Positions 19,946 through 28,623 of a DNA stretch of 64,000 nt are shown in pieces. The notes below the pieces were generated by a model. It saw only the letters and a program-made list of their open reading frames with translations, had not been told where the DNA came from and did no database searches. Source of the DNA: Nitratiruptor sp. (GTDB lineage: Bacteria; Campylobacterota; Campylobacteria; Campylobacterales; Nitratiruptoraceae); assembly GCA_009659925.1 (NCBI GenBank), contig PUXW01000018.1, positions 48,064 through 112,063 of the forward strand, given 5' to 3'. Within the stretch, counting starts at the first letter, position 1; each line of letters begins with the position of its first letter. Position numbers and translations under genes: made by a program.

Positions 19946-20448
19946 GGCGGCCTTCGCCAATGGTTCTAGGGGTCGGGTTAGCCTTGCTTCTCATTGGCTT
20001 GATCTACGCCCTTGCCAATTTCCTCGTCAAACGGGATTTAGATCGCTATGTAAAGGCCAAGCAGCGTTATCAACTCCAAAAGCAGATGGAGCGGACGATC
20101 CTAGAGAGCAACCAAAATGCCCAAATGCGCTTCATGGGGCTGAAAAGCTATGAGCCCTTCTTGATCCAGATGGACCATGGCTATACCCTCCAGGAGCTTC
20201 GGGAGATCTTGGAGCGTTTCTTCTATGTCAACTCCATTGAACAGATCGAAGTGAGCAGTGATGGGCGGATCCGTACGGTGCGCTATGTGGTCTGGGTGAA
20301 GATGGAGCATCCCAGGAGCTTCTTCGACTTCCTCCACACCATCAAGGAGCGAGCCTATCCCATCAAAATTGCCCCTCCTCTGGAGATGCGAAAAGTTGAC
20401 GATATGATTGAAGCCACTTTCGCGCTCGATCTCTATGCTCTTCAATGA
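19942..20448 (+). CDS. PilO-like assembly protein
   Basis: The 168-residue protein has one N-terminal membrane helix (about 7-28), a coiled-coil stretch (about 30-65) and a ferredoxin-like periplasmic domain (about 70-165), the layout of PilO/GspM. It probably dimerises with the PilN-like product just upstream, to which its translation is coupled. The last 86 bases overlap the convergent tilS gene. The role in DNA uptake is an inference from the pseudopilin, comEC and nuclease genes elsewhere in the window. Confidence 0.55.
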   Translation: MRRPSPMVLGVGLALLLIGLIYALANFLVKRDLDRYVKAKQRYQLQKQMERTILESNQNAQMRFMGLKSYEPFLIQMDHGYTLQELREILERFFYVNSIEQIEVSSDGRIRTVRYVVWVKMEHPRSFFDFLHTIKERAYPIKIAPPLEMRKVDDMIEATFALDLYALQ

Positions 20449-21415
20449 GCCTTGGATCGATGCCTGCACCAAAAAGGTAGCCCCGCAGGTGGGGAGGGAT
20501 CTTGGCCCGGCGCATTGCCTCTTTGACTCTCTTTGGAAGGGGCGTGGGCTGGAAGGGGGCGACGAGGATGAGCTCTTCCGTGAAGCCGTAGGCAAACTTT
20601 CCGGCAAGGACGCCGTGCCGGGTACGCAGGATCTCCTCTTGCTGGGCTTTGGAGGGGAGGTAGCCGAGGGCTTTGAAGAGGCGCAAGAGAGAGCGCTTTT
20701 GCAAGGGGGGCTCTGGATGGCGGGGAGCCATATGGAGCCTTTGGATCGCAGCGATGGGAAAGAGACGCTCAAGGAGGACCCGATCGGTGAGGAGGTAGCC
20801 AAAACTCTCCTGGATCCCCGATTCGAAGAGGGTTGCAAAGGGAGTGGCGAAGGTGTGGCGAATCTGGTTGCGTAGGTGGCGGGGGTTGGCGTTGGTTGGA
20901 TCGAGGAAGTGGGTGATTCCCTCTTGGGCGAGGTAGGCGAGGATGGCACTTTTGGGGGTGAGCAGGAGGGGGCGCACCAGGGCGTAGCCCGGACGCTTGG
21001 AGACAACCTCCATCCCGACACTCTCCACCAGCCCCGCCCCCTTGCCAAGTTGCATGAGGTGCCACTCCAGGAGATCCTGGAGCTGGTGGGCTGTGATGAG
21101 GTTGGTGTAGCCCTCTTGGTCGATGATCTCCTCGAAGAAGCGGTAACGGATGGTCCGGGCCCTAGCCTCGAAGTTGGAAGGGGGGAGATGGACCCGTTTG
21201 AGGTAGAAACGTTTGTGATACTCCTGGGCCAGCTTTGCCCCGTAGTCGACTTCCAATTGGCTTTGGGGACGCTGGTAGTCGACCATGGCGATGTCGAAGG
21301 GGATCCCCGCTTCTTCCAGGAGGAAAAAGAGGGCGCTGGAATCACTTCCTCCCGAAAAGGCCAGGAGGTTGGGGCCTTGTCGGAGCTGGTCAAGGGCGAG
21401 CAGTGATATGGCCAA
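20363..21415 (-). CDS. tilS: tRNA(Ile)-lysidine synthase
   Basis: TilS converts C34 of the CAU-anticodon tRNA-Ile to lysidine so it reads AUA. The PP-loop ATPase motif SGGSDS lies at residues 21-26, and family segments such as YRFFEE and TAHQLQDLLEW follow. The 350-residue length fits the short TilS form of this phylum. Its start lies inside the rimO 3' end (26-base overlap), so it is translationally linked to rimO. The 3' end overlaps the PilO-like gene by 86 bases. Confidence 0.93.
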   Translation of the reverse strand: MAISLLALDQLRQGPNLLAFSGGSDSSALFFLLEEAGIPFDIAMVDYQRPQSQLEVDYGAKLAQEYHKRFYLKRVHLPPSNFEARARTIRYRFFEEIIDQEGYTNLITAHQLQDLLEWHLMQLGKGAGLVESVGMEVVSKRPGYALVRPLLLTPKSAILAYLAQEGITHFLDPTNANPRHLRNQIRHTFATPFATLFESGIQESFGYLLTDRVLLERLFPIAAIQRLHMAPRHPEPPLQKRSLLRLFKALGYLPSKAQQEEILRTRHGVLAGKFAYGFTEELILVAPFQPTPLPKRVKEAMRRAKIPPHLRGYLFGAGIDPRLIEEHRDRARKWLQSYRQLFASPEEGQF

Positions 21416-22700
21416 GGAGCTGCTCTCCCACCACTTCGTCGATGAAGACCTTGTAGCGCTCCCCTGGAACCAGATGGTTTAGGGCGCTCTCGTTGATGAG
21501 GATCTCCCCGTCAATTTGGGGTGCCCAGCGCCAATCCCGCCCGCTCAAGAGGAGTTCGCTCTCCTGGCTGACTCCATCGAGATAGGCAATGAGCTCTCGC
21601 CCTACCAGGGCCTCCAAACTGGCCCGGTGCTTCTGATCGACAATGGGTTGGAGCTCTTGGAGCCGCTCCTCGATGGTGGAGGGGGGTACCTGGTCCTCCA
21701 TGGCGAAGGCGCTGGTCCCCTCCTCTGGGGAGTAGCCAAAGAGGGTGATGCGATCGAAGGGAAAGGATTTGATGAACTCCACCAACTCTTGGAACTCCCG
21801 CCACCCCTCCCCTGGATGGCCGATGATGAAAGCGGTCCTGATGAAGCGGTCGGGGATGGCCTCCATGCGTTCGAGCAACTCCAGGGTCCGGGAGGCATCG
21901 AGACCTCGGCGCATTCGCTGAAGCATCGAGTCGCAGATGTGTTGGAGGGGGATGTCGAAGTAGTTGGCGAAGATCGGGGAAGCGGCGATTCGATCGATCA
22001 GGTCGAAGGAGGTGGTAGCGGGGTAGAGGTAGAGAATCCGCCCACTCTCAACTCCGTCTATGGCCTCCACCGCCTCGATGAGCTTGATGAGCCCCTCCCG
22101 CTCCCCGTGGTCACGCAGATAGGAGCTGCTATCTTGGGAGATGAAGGTAAAATCACGAAAGCCCTGGTCCACGAGGCGCTGGACCTCTTGGACAACGAGG
22201 GAGAGGGGGCGGGAGCGCAGCCGCCCTTTGAAGGAGGGGATAGCACAAAAACTACACCGCTGGTTGCACCCCTCGCTCAACTTGATATAGGCATGGTAGG
22301 TGGACCCGGTGATGCGCCGCTCCTCCTGGTGGATCAAGTAGACTTCTGGGGAGAAGCGGCTCTCCCGTTTGGCGATGAGCTCATCGATCCGGGCATAATC
22401 GCCGACTCCCGTGAAAAGATCGACCTCGGGGAGTTCCCGCTGAAGCTCCTCCTTGTAGCGTTCGCTCAAACATCCGGCCACGACCAGTAGCGACTCCTCT
22501 TTCCGTTGCTGGTGGAGTTCGAGAATCTGTTGGATCGACTCCCGCTTGGCCGCTTCGATGAAGCCGCAGGTGTTGACGATGATCACATCGGCCTCTTCCA
22601 CCCGTTCGGTAAGCTCCATCTCCTGGAGCCGCCCCAACATTACCTCTGTATCTACTAGGTTCTTCGTGCACCCGAGGGAGAGGAGATAGAGCTTCTTCAT
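21390..22700 (-). CDS. rimO: Ribosomal protein S12 methylthiotransferase RimO
   Basis: RimO methylthiolates an aspartate of ribosomal protein S12. It has the UPF0004 domain with SLGCTKNLVDTE, the radical SAM CxxxCxxC (CNQRCSFC) followed by AIPSFKGRLRSR, which is diagnostic of RimO, and a TRAM domain. It is 436 residues long. The start overlaps the stop of the upstream diguanylate cyclase gene (ATGA), and tilS follows with a 26-base overlap. Confidence 0.95.
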   Translation of the reverse strand: MKKLYLLSLGCTKNLVDTEVMLGRLQEMELTERVEEADVIIVNTCGFIEAAKRESIQQILELHQQRKEESLLVVAGCLSERYKEELQRELPEVDLFTGVGDYARIDELIAKRESRFSPEVYLIHQEERRITGSTYHAYIKLSEGCNQRCSFCAIPSFKGRLRSRPLSLVVQEVQRLVDQGFRDFTFISQDSSSYLRDHGEREGLIKLIEAVEAIDGVESGRILYLYPATTSFDLIDRIAASPIFANYFDIPLQHICDSMLQRMRRGLDASRTLELLERMEAIPDRFIRTAFIIGHPGEGWREFQELVEFIKSFPFDRITLFGYSPEEGTSAFAMEDQVPPSTIEERLQELQPIVDQKHRASLEALVGRELIAYLDGVSQESELLLSGRDWRWAPQIDGEILINESALNHLVPGERYKVFIDEVVGEQLLGHITARP

Positions 22701-23764
22701 TCGATCACCACCACCCGGTTTTTGCCTCTCTCTTTAGCCTGGTAGAGGGCTTTGTCGACCCGGGCGAAGATGGTATCGAGAGTATCGTCCCGACGTACTC
22801 CCGTCACCCCGAAGCTGGCGCTGACCCGAACCTCCCCTTGGGGGGTGGAGAAGGTCCTATTGGCAATGGCCTTGCGCAGTCGTTGGGCGATGATCTCTCC
22901 CTCCCTCGTGCTGGCTCCTGGCACGAGGATAGCAAACTCCTCGCCGCCGATTCTGGCCGAGACGGTATTGGCCCGGAGAAAGGTTTTCAAAATCATGGCG
23001 ATCTCCTTGAGGATCTGATCCCCGACCGGATGGCCGTAGCGGTCGTTGATCTGTTTGAAGTTGTCCACATCCAGGAGGATGAGGGCGAAGGGGTAGCCCC
23101 TGGTGCGATACTCGTCGATCATCTCCAAGATGGCCCGCTCGAAGCGACGCCGATTGACTAGTCCCGTGAGAAAGTCGATCTCGGCTTCGGTTTTGGCGGT
23201 GATCAGTTCGCTCTGGAGCCGGATCACATCGGCGTGGTACTTGCGTAGCTCGTTGAGCAGGAGGGCATTTTCCCGATGGAGGCGTTCGAGCTCTGCCAAG
23301 ATCTTCTGGATCGATTTTTGCATGTGGGGATCTTCGATCCCTTGGGAGCTGGTGGAGATCTGCTCCTCGTGGGAGCGGAGATTACCCTCGTGGGCGTCGA
23401 TGAGCTGGATGATTTCGAAGAGCTTGCGCTCGATGGTCTGGGCGATCTGGGTGAGTTTTTGGAGGCTATCCTTGGGATAGAGGGGTAATCGATCCTGGGT
23501 ACGGTTCTGGAGTTCGTCGTAAGGTTGGTCGAAGTGCTCCTTGAAGAGTCCCAAAATCTCCAGATCGTTGAGCTCTTTCCCCTCTTCTACCAGCAGGCAG
23601 AAGATCGCAAACCAGCGCCGGTAGTTCTCCGGTGTCATGGCGATGCCGTTGCGGATCATGAAGTTGAGCTCTTTGCGTACGATCTGGACAATGGTCTTCA
23701 TATCCTCCCGGGAGAGTTTGGCATCGCTGTCTAATTTCTCCAGGAGGTGGCAGACTCTTTCCAA
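22697..23764 (-). CDS. GGDEF-domain diguanylate cyclase
   Basis: The 355-residue cytoplasmic protein has an N-terminal helical region of about 190 residues, partly coiled coil, and a C-terminal GGDEF domain with the active-site GGEEF at 273-277. It should make cyclic di-GMP from two GTP. The usual inhibitory I-site RxxD is replaced by RANT (264-267), so product inhibition at that site is probably lost. The start is TTG at 23764 with AAGGAT upstream. It heads the operon with rimO and tilS. The input signal is unknown. Confidence 0.9.
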   Translation of the reverse strand: MERVCHLLEKLDSDAKLSREDMKTIVQIVRKELNFMIRNGIAMTPENYRRWFAIFCLLVEEGKELNDLEILGLFKEHFDQPYDELQNRTQDRLPLYPKDSLQKLTQIAQTIERKLFEIIQLIDAHEGNLRSHEEQISTSSQGIEDPHMQKSIQKILAELERLHRENALLLNELRKYHADVIRLQSELITAKTEAEIDFLTGLVNRRRFERAILEMIDEYRTRGYPFALILLDVDNFKQINDRYGHPVGDQILKEIAMILKTFLRANTVSARIGGEEFAILVPGASTREGEIIAQRLRKAIANRTFSTPQGEVRVSASFGVTGVRRDDTLDTIFARVDKALYQAKERGKNRVVVIE

Positions 23765-23790
23765 CGACGATCCTTGTTCGAGGATGGCCC

Positions 23791-23796
23791 ATTATA
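23791..23796 (-). promoter_or_regulatory. -10 box for the diguanylate cyclase-rimO-tilS operon
   Basis: TATAAT on the minus strand, preceded by GTGC, lies 27 bases upstream of the TTG start. It also sits downstream of tRNA-Phe, so the tRNA transcript may read into the operon. Confidence 0.6.
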
Positions 23797-23834
23797 GCAC
23801 ACATTGGGGAAAGAGGAAAGTTGAGGCATGGAAG

Positions 23835-23910
23835 TGGTGGCCAGAGGCGGACTCGAACCGCCGACACAGGGATTTTCAGTCCCTTGCTCTACCAGCTGAG
23901 CTATCTGGCC
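23835..23910 (-). tRNA. tRNA-Phe (GAA)
   Basis: The 76-base minus-strand sequence folds as a full cloverleaf: acceptor GGCCAGA/TCTGGCC, D-arm GCTC..GAGC, anticodon stem GGGAC/ATCCC around loop CTGAAAA with anticodon GAA, and TTCGAGT T-loop. The 3' CCA is encoded. No second tRNA was found nearby. Confidence 0.97.
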
Positions 23911-23943
23911 TTGAAGTTGGACGAAATTATACCATGGGAAAAC

Positions 23944-25137
23944 TTATCCTTTTCTTAACACAGCCGCTTTGAACCGCTCGCCCCGCTCCTTATAGCTCGT
24001 GAACTGGTCCAAACTCGAACAGGCTGGAGAGAGGAGAGCGACGCTGGAGGGGGTGTGGAAGGGATCGATGGTCTCAACGGCCCGTTGGAGCTGGTAGCAA
24101 GGGTAAACGGGAACTCCATGGCGTTGGCACCCCCGGACGATGGACTCCGTTGCCGTTCCAATGGCATAGACGATGGTACCCTTTGGAAGGTTGGCGATCA
24201 AAGGAGTGAGGTCGACCCCTTTGTGATCCCCGCCGAGGATGAGGTGGATCCTCTCGTAGGAGGCGTACCGCTGCAAGGCGGCCAGGGTGGCGTCGATGTT
24301 GGTGGCCTTGCTATCGTCAACCCAGAGCCGCCCCTTGGCGTCGAAGAACTCCTCTTGTTTATGGGCCTCGATGGTAAAAGAGGCCATCCGCTCGTAGCTG
24401 GTGCGAAAGAGGAGGATCTGCTCGACAGCCAGGGCCAAGAGGGCGTCCAGGAGAAAGGGGCCTTGGAAGGGGATGCGCTCCAGATCGAGGGCAAAGGAGG
24501 TGGCCAGATCCTCGACCCCCTCGTAAGTGATGAGTTTTCCCCGGGTCTGGATGGAGCTGTAAGCCTTGGGGACGATGGCCACTTCCCCCTCTCGAAGCTG
24601 ACGAATGGGTTTGAGCTTGGCCTCCTCATAGGCCTGGAAACTCCCATGCCACGCCAGATGGTCGGGGGTGATGGGTAAGAGCACATAGAGGTTGGGTTTG
24701 GCCCGATTGGTGTAGTGGAGGGTGAAGGAGCTGCTTTCTAAAACCCAGATGGGAGCCTGGGGGGAGAGAGTGGCTACTGGGGTACCGATATTGCCCCCGC
24801 TGATGGCTCCCTGGGGGGCGAGGAGGTGGGTGATCATCTGGGTGGTCGTCGTCTTCCCGTTGGTGCCGCTAACCCAGATGGTGTAGGGGAAGTGGTCGAA
24901 GAAGTAGTCGTAATCGCTCATGATGGTCTTGGAGCGGGTAACAAGGGGATGGGTTGGGGGGAGGCCTGGACTTGGGATGGCCAACGTAAATTGGTCTGGC
25001 TCGTAGGCGCTGGTTGGCTCCACCAAAAAGCCCTCCTCATCACGGAAGGGTTGGGGGATGTCGGCGAAGAAGCGGCTGTGGGGAACTTTGCGGGCGATGG
25101 CCCTGGTTGTCTTGCCATATCCAAGGAGGGCGATCAT
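23944..25137 (-). CDS. murD: UDP-N-acetylmuramoylalanine--D-glutamate ligase
   Basis: MurD adds D-glutamate to UDP-MurNAc-L-Ala in peptidoglycan synthesis. The ATP-binding motif GTNGKTTTTQ, the FVLDALLALA-type central region and the DDSKATN motif are present. The start is the ATG at 25137, which overlaps the mraY stop (ATGA); the longer reading frame to 25224 lies inside mraY. About 397 residues result. Confidence 0.95.
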   Translation of the reverse strand: MIALLGYGKTTRAIARKVPHSRFFADIPQPFRDEEGFLVEPTSAYEPDQFTLAIPSPGLPPTHPLVTRSKTIMSDYDYFFDHFPYTIWVSGTNGKTTTTQMITHLLAPQGAISGGNIGTPVATLSPQAPIWVLESSSFTLHYTNRAKPNLYVLLPITPDHLAWHGSFQAYEEAKLKPIRQLREGEVAIVPKAYSSIQTRGKLITYEGVEDLATSFALDLERIPFQGPFLLDALLALAVEQILLFRTSYERMASFTIEAHKQEEFFDAKGRLWVDDSKATNIDATLAALQRYASYERIHLILGGDHKGVDLTPLIANLPKGTIVYAIGTATESIVRGCQRHGVPVYPCYQLQRAVETIDPFHTPSSVALLSPACSSLDQFTSYKERGERFKAAVLRKG

Positions 25138-26201
25138 CAGCGAACCTTGAGGGTGATGAGGGCGATGAGGTTGGAGATGAGAGCGATGATCCAGAAGCGG
25201 ACGATGATCTTGGTCTCGCTCCAATTCTTCTCCTCAAAGTGGTGGTGGATTGGGGCCATGAGGAAGATCCGCTTTCCTCGGGTCCGATAACTCCATACCT
25301 GCAAGATGACGCTGGCCGCCTCCATCACGAAGACGGAGCCAATAAGAATCAAGAGGATCTCGCTTTTGGAGATGATAGCCATGTAGGCGATGAAGGCTCC
25401 CAAGGCCAAACTCCCGCTATCTCCCATGAAGACTTCGGCTGGGTGGCAGTTGTACCAGAGAAAGCCGATGAGGGCCCCTACCAGGGCCGCGGCTATTACC
25501 ACCACCTCCCCGGCGCCGATTACTTTGGGCAGGAGGAGGTAGCCGCTGAGAATGGCATGGCCCGTAATGTAGGTGATGACCCCGAGGGTGGCGAGGGCGA
25601 AGATGGAGGGGACGGTGGCCAATCCATCGAGGCCGTCGGTGAGGTTGACGGCGTTGGAAGTGGCGACGATGACCAGGACCCAGAAGGGGACGGCCAGGGG
25701 GCCCAGATCGAAGAGGGGGTATTTGTAGAAGGGAATGTAGAGCTGGGAAGAGAGCTGGGGGAGGGAGTAGAGGTAGATGGCGACGGCACTAGCCCCAGCG
25801 ATCTGGAGGAGGAATTTTTGACGGGGGCTGAGGCCACTTCGGTTGGAGCCCCCCAGGATCTTGCCCAGATCGTCAAAGATGCCGATGGCGCAGAAGAAGA
25901 GGAGGATCGCTAAACCTCCAATGGCAAAGGGGTTGGTGAGCTTGATGCTGAGCAGTGAGGCGATGGTGGTGGCGGCGATGAAGACGACTCCCCCCATGGT
26001 CGGGGTTTTGGACTTCTTCTGATGGCCCTTGGGAGCCAGGGAGTAGATCGGCTGGTAGGAGCGCTTGGCGCTGGCCCACCGGATGAAGCGTGGCAAGAGG
26101 TAGAGGGTCAGCAAGAAGGCGATGAAGAAGGCGAAACCGGCCCGGACCGAGATGTATTGGAAGAGGTTGACCCCGAAGGTTTCATAGAGCCAATAGAGCA
26201 T
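25137..26201 (-). CDS. mraY: Phospho-N-acetylmuramoyl-pentapeptide transferase
   Basis: MraY transfers phospho-MurNAc-pentapeptide to undecaprenyl phosphate, making lipid I at the inner membrane. The 354-residue protein has about ten membrane helices, the conserved [10 protein letters not shown] motif, [10 protein letters not shown], and the APIHHHFE histidine loop. It is coupled to murD through an ATGA overlap. The two form a small peptidoglycan operon divergent from fabG. Confidence 0.97.
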   Translation of the reverse strand: MLYWLYETFGVNLFQYISVRAGFAFFIAFLLTLYLLPRFIRWASAKRSYQPIYSLAPKGHQKKSKTPTMGGVVFIAATTIASLLSIKLTNPFAIGGLAILLFFCAIGIFDDLGKILGGSNRSGLSPRQKFLLQIAGASAVAIYLYSLPQLSSQLYIPFYKYPLFDLGPLAVPFWVLVIVATSNAVNLTDGLDGLATVPSIFALATLGVITYITGHAILSGYLLLPKVIGAGEVVVIAAALVGALIGFLWYNCHPAEVFMGDSGSLALGAFIAYMAIISKSEILLILIGSVFVMEAASVILQVWSYRTRGKRIFLMAPIHHHFEEKNWSETKIIVRFWIIALISNLIALITLKVR

Positions 26202-26251
26202 CGATCTCCCACCAGAGTTGAAAATTAATCGATTTTGAAGTCAAATGGTAC

Positions 26252-26257
26252 TACAAT
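26252..26257 (+). promoter_or_regulatory. Candidate -10 box for fabG
   Basis: TACAAT lies 28 bases before the fabG start in an AT-rich divergent intergenic region (26202-26284). Confidence 0.55.
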
Positions 26258-26284
26258 AGAGCTAAATTTTGCGTTAAAGGAGGG

Positions 26285-27031
26285 ATGGTGGATTTTCACG
26301 GAGCAAATGTGCTCGTTACGGGAGCAAGCCGGGGAATTGGCGCCGCAATTGCCCGGGTCCTCGCCAAGGAGGGGCTGAAGGTCTGGATCAATTACCGCAC
26401 CAGCGTGGAGGCGGCCGATAGGCTCAAGAAGGAGATCGAAGAGGCTGGGGGCAGGGCGGCTCTCATCCCCTTTGATGTCGCCAATGAGGCGGAATTTGTC
26501 GAAGGGATCGCCACCATCGTCGAGAGTGATGGGGGATTGGCCTATCTCGTCAACAATGCTGGAATCACCAAGGATAAGTTGGCCATGCGCATGGGGGTGG
26601 CCGATTTTGAAGAGGTGTTGCGGGCCAACCTGACCAGCGCCTTCATCGGGTGTCGGGAGGCCCTCAAAGTGATGGGCAAGAGACGCTTTGGCAGTGTGGT
26701 CAATGTGGCCTCTATCGTCGGGGAGCGGGGAAACCCCGGTCAGGTCAACTACAGCGCATCCAAGGGGGGAATGATCGCCATGACCAAATCCTTCGCCTTG
26801 GAGGGAGCTCCCCGTAATGTCCGTTTCAATGTGGTGACCCCGGGTTTCATCGAGACCGACATGACCCAGCAGCTCAAGGAGGAGATCAAGGAGCGCTACG
26901 TCGAACAGATTCCTCTAGGACGCTTTGGAAAGCCTGAAGAGGTGGCTTGGGCGGTGGCCTTTCTCCTGAGTGATCATGCCAGCTACATCACTGGAACGAC
27001 TTTGCGGGTCAATGGAGGACTTTATACCTGA
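26285..27031 (+). CDS. fabG: 3-oxoacyl-[acyl-carrier-protein] reductase
   Basis: FabG reduces 3-oxoacyl-ACP with NADPH. This short-chain dehydrogenase has TGASRGIG near the N-terminus, NNAGIT, and the catalytic Ser and Tyr-x3-Lys (YSASKGG). It is 248 residues. The Shine-Dalgarno AAAGGAGG sits unusually close to the ATG at 26285, so the GTG at 26288 may be the true start. It leads fabG-acpP-fabF-accA. Confidence 0.95.
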   Translation: MVDFHGANVLVTGASRGIGAAIARVLAKEGLKVWINYRTSVEAADRLKKEIEEAGGRAALIPFDVANEAEFVEGIATIVESDGGLAYLVNNAGITKDKLAMRMGVADFEEVLRANLTSAFIGCREALKVMGKRRFGSVVNVASIVGERGNPGQVNYSASKGGMIAMTKSFALEGAPRNVRFNVVTPGFIETDMTQQLKEEIKERYVEQIPLGRFGKPEEVAWAVAFLLSDHASYITGTTLRVNGGLYT

Positions 27032-27058
27032 TTCAGGGGGAAATAATCGATTTTTTGT

Positions 27059-27064
27059 TAAAAT
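27059..27064 (+). promoter_or_regulatory. Candidate -10 box for acpP
   Basis: TAAAAT after a run of T lies 30 bases before acpP, suggesting that acpP has its own promoter in addition to read-through from fabG. Confidence 0.45.
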
Positions 27065-27093
27065 GGAGCCATCAATTCTTATAAGGAGTCACA

Positions 27094-27330
27094 ATGGATC
27101 AAAGCCTTTTCGAGCAGGTCAAGCAGATTGTGGTTGAGCAGCTCAACGCCAATCCGGATGAGGTGAAGCCAGAGACCCGCTTCGTCGAAGATCTAGGAGC
27201 CGATAGCCTCGATGTCGTGGAACTGGTCATGGCCTTGGAGGAGACCTTTGGTATCGAGATCCCCGATGAAGATGCCGAGAAGATCCAAACCGTCGCCGAT
27301 GCCGTGAAGTATATCGAGGAGCATCGCTAA
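27094..27330 (+). CDS. acpP: Acyl carrier protein
   Basis: The 78-residue acidic protein carries the phosphopantetheine attachment serine in [12 protein letters not shown]. It shuttles growing acyl chains among Fab enzymes. The ATG follows AAGGAG with a five-base spacer. An 8-bp hairpin with a T-tract begins at its stop codon, which probably lets acpP be made in excess of fabF. Confidence 0.98.
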   Translation: MDQSLFEQVKQIVVEQLNANPDEVKPETRFVEDLGADSLDVVELVMALEETFGIEIPDEDAEKIQTVADAVKYIEEHR

Positions 27331-27356
27331 AGCGGGATCTTTCCCGCTTGGTTTTT
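27330..27356 (+). terminator. Hairpin terminator or attenuator between acpP and fabF
   Basis: A perfect 8-bp stem AAGCGGGA/TCCCGCTT with a TCTT loop is followed by GGTTTTT. Genes on both sides are co-directional, so it likely causes partial termination. Downstream, TTTTTGCT (27352-27359) is matched by AGCAAAAA (27373-27380), which could pair with the T-tract and compete. Confidence 0.75.
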
Positions 27357-27398
27357 GCTGAGCCTCAAGTTGAGCAAAAATCAAGCTGAGGGGGGTCT

Positions 27399-28622
27399 AT
27401 GAGACGTGTGGTCGTAACCGGTCTTGGGATGATCAACTCCTTGGGGCATGAGCGGGAGAGCTCCTTCGAGCGCATCGTCGCCGGGGAGACAGGAGTCGAT
27501 CGGATCACCCTCTTTGATCCTTCCAACCAGGCGGTCCAGATTGCAGCCGAAGTCAAGGGGTTCGATCCCAAGTCGGTCATGGATCCAAGGGAGGTCAAAA
27601 AGGCCGATCGCTTCATCCAGTTGGGGATTAAAGCGGCCCGGGAAGCGATGGAGGATGCTGGCTTGAGTGGAGCGGAGGATCCGGAGCGTTTTGGGATCAG
27701 TTGCGCCAGTGGGATCGGGGGTCTGCCTACCATTGAGCGTAACGCCGTCGTCTGCCATACCCGAGGGCCTCGCAGAATCAGCCCCTTCTTCATCCCCTCA
27801 GCCCTGGCCAACATGCTTGGCGGTTTCATCTCCATCGAACATGGCCTCAAGGGGCCCAACCTCGCCAGCGTGACCGCCTGTGCCGCTGGTACCCATGCCA
27901 TCAGCGAAGCCGCCAAGACCATCATGCTCGGAGGAGCCGATCGGATGGTGGTGGTCGGGGCCGAAGCGGCGATTTGTCCCATTGGGATCGGGGGATTTGC
28001 CGCCATGAAGGCCCTCTCCACCCGGAACGACGATCCCAAACGGGCCTCCCGCCCCTTTGACGCCAAACGGGATGGTTTCGTCATGGGAGAGGGAGCCGGA
28101 GCCCTCATCCTGGAAGAGTATGAGAGCGCCAAGGCCCGGGGCGCCAAGATCTATGGAGAGCTCATCGGTTTTGGGGAGAGCGGGGATGCCAACCACATCA
28201 CAACCCCCGCTCCCGAAGGGGAGGGGGCCTATCGGGCGATGCGGGCAGCCTTACAGATGGCTGGAGTCGATCGGGTCGACTACATCAATGCCCATGGAAC
28301 CAGTACCCGCTACAACGATCTGTACGAAACCATGGCTATCAAACGGCTCTTTGGAGGTCGCCAGCAGTGCCCTCCTGTTAGCTCCACCAAGGGACAGATT
28401 GCCCATTGTCTCGGGGCAGCCGGGGCCCTCGAAGCGGTGATCACCCTCATGGCCATGGAGCGCGGGGTCATCCCTCCCACAATCAATTATGAAGAGCCCG
28501 ATCCAGAGTGCGACTTGGACTATGTCCCCAACGAGGCCCGGGAAGCGAAGATCGAGGTGGCCATGAGTAACTCCTTTGGCTTTGGCGGAACCAACGGCGT
28601 AGTGGTCTTTAAAAAGGTCTAG
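27399..28622 (+). CDS. fabF: 3-oxoacyl-[acyl-carrier-protein] synthase II
   Basis: FabF condenses malonyl-ACP with acyl-ACP during elongation. The Cys-His-His active site is visible: Cys in TACAAGTH, His in NAHGTST and His in [12 protein letters not shown]. It is 407 residues, standard length. The start ATG at 27399 follows a G-rich Shine-Dalgarno. One base separates its stop from accA. Confidence 0.97.
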   Translation: MRRVVVTGLGMINSLGHERESSFERIVAGETGVDRITLFDPSNQAVQIAAEVKGFDPKSVMDPREVKKADRFIQLGIKAAREAMEDAGLSGAEDPERFGISCASGIGGLPTIERNAVVCHTRGPRRISPFFIPSALANMLGGFISIEHGLKGPNLASVTACAAGTHAISEAAKTIMLGGADRMVVVGAEAAICPIGIGGFAAMKALSTRNDDPKRASRPFDAKRDGFVMGEGAGALILEEYESAKARGAKIYGELIGFGESGDANHITTPAPEGEGAYRAMRAALQMAGVDRVDYINAHGTSTRYNDLYETMAIKRLFGGRQQCPPVSSTKGQIAHCLGAAGALEAVITLMAMERGVIPPTINYEEPDPECDLDYVPNEAREAKIEVAMSNSFGFGGTNGVVVFKKV

Positions 28623-28623
28623 A

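Noticed and set aside
20101..21393. A 430-codon minus-strand frame overlapping tilS
   Set aside because: The Ser/Pro/Arg-rich composition is that of a shifted frame; tilS in the neighbouring frame has the SGGSDS loop.
25138..25224. Upstream start for murD at 25224
   Set aside because: The extra 29 residues are His/Pro-rich shadow of the mraY 3' end; the ATG at 25137 overlaps the mraY stop in the usual way.
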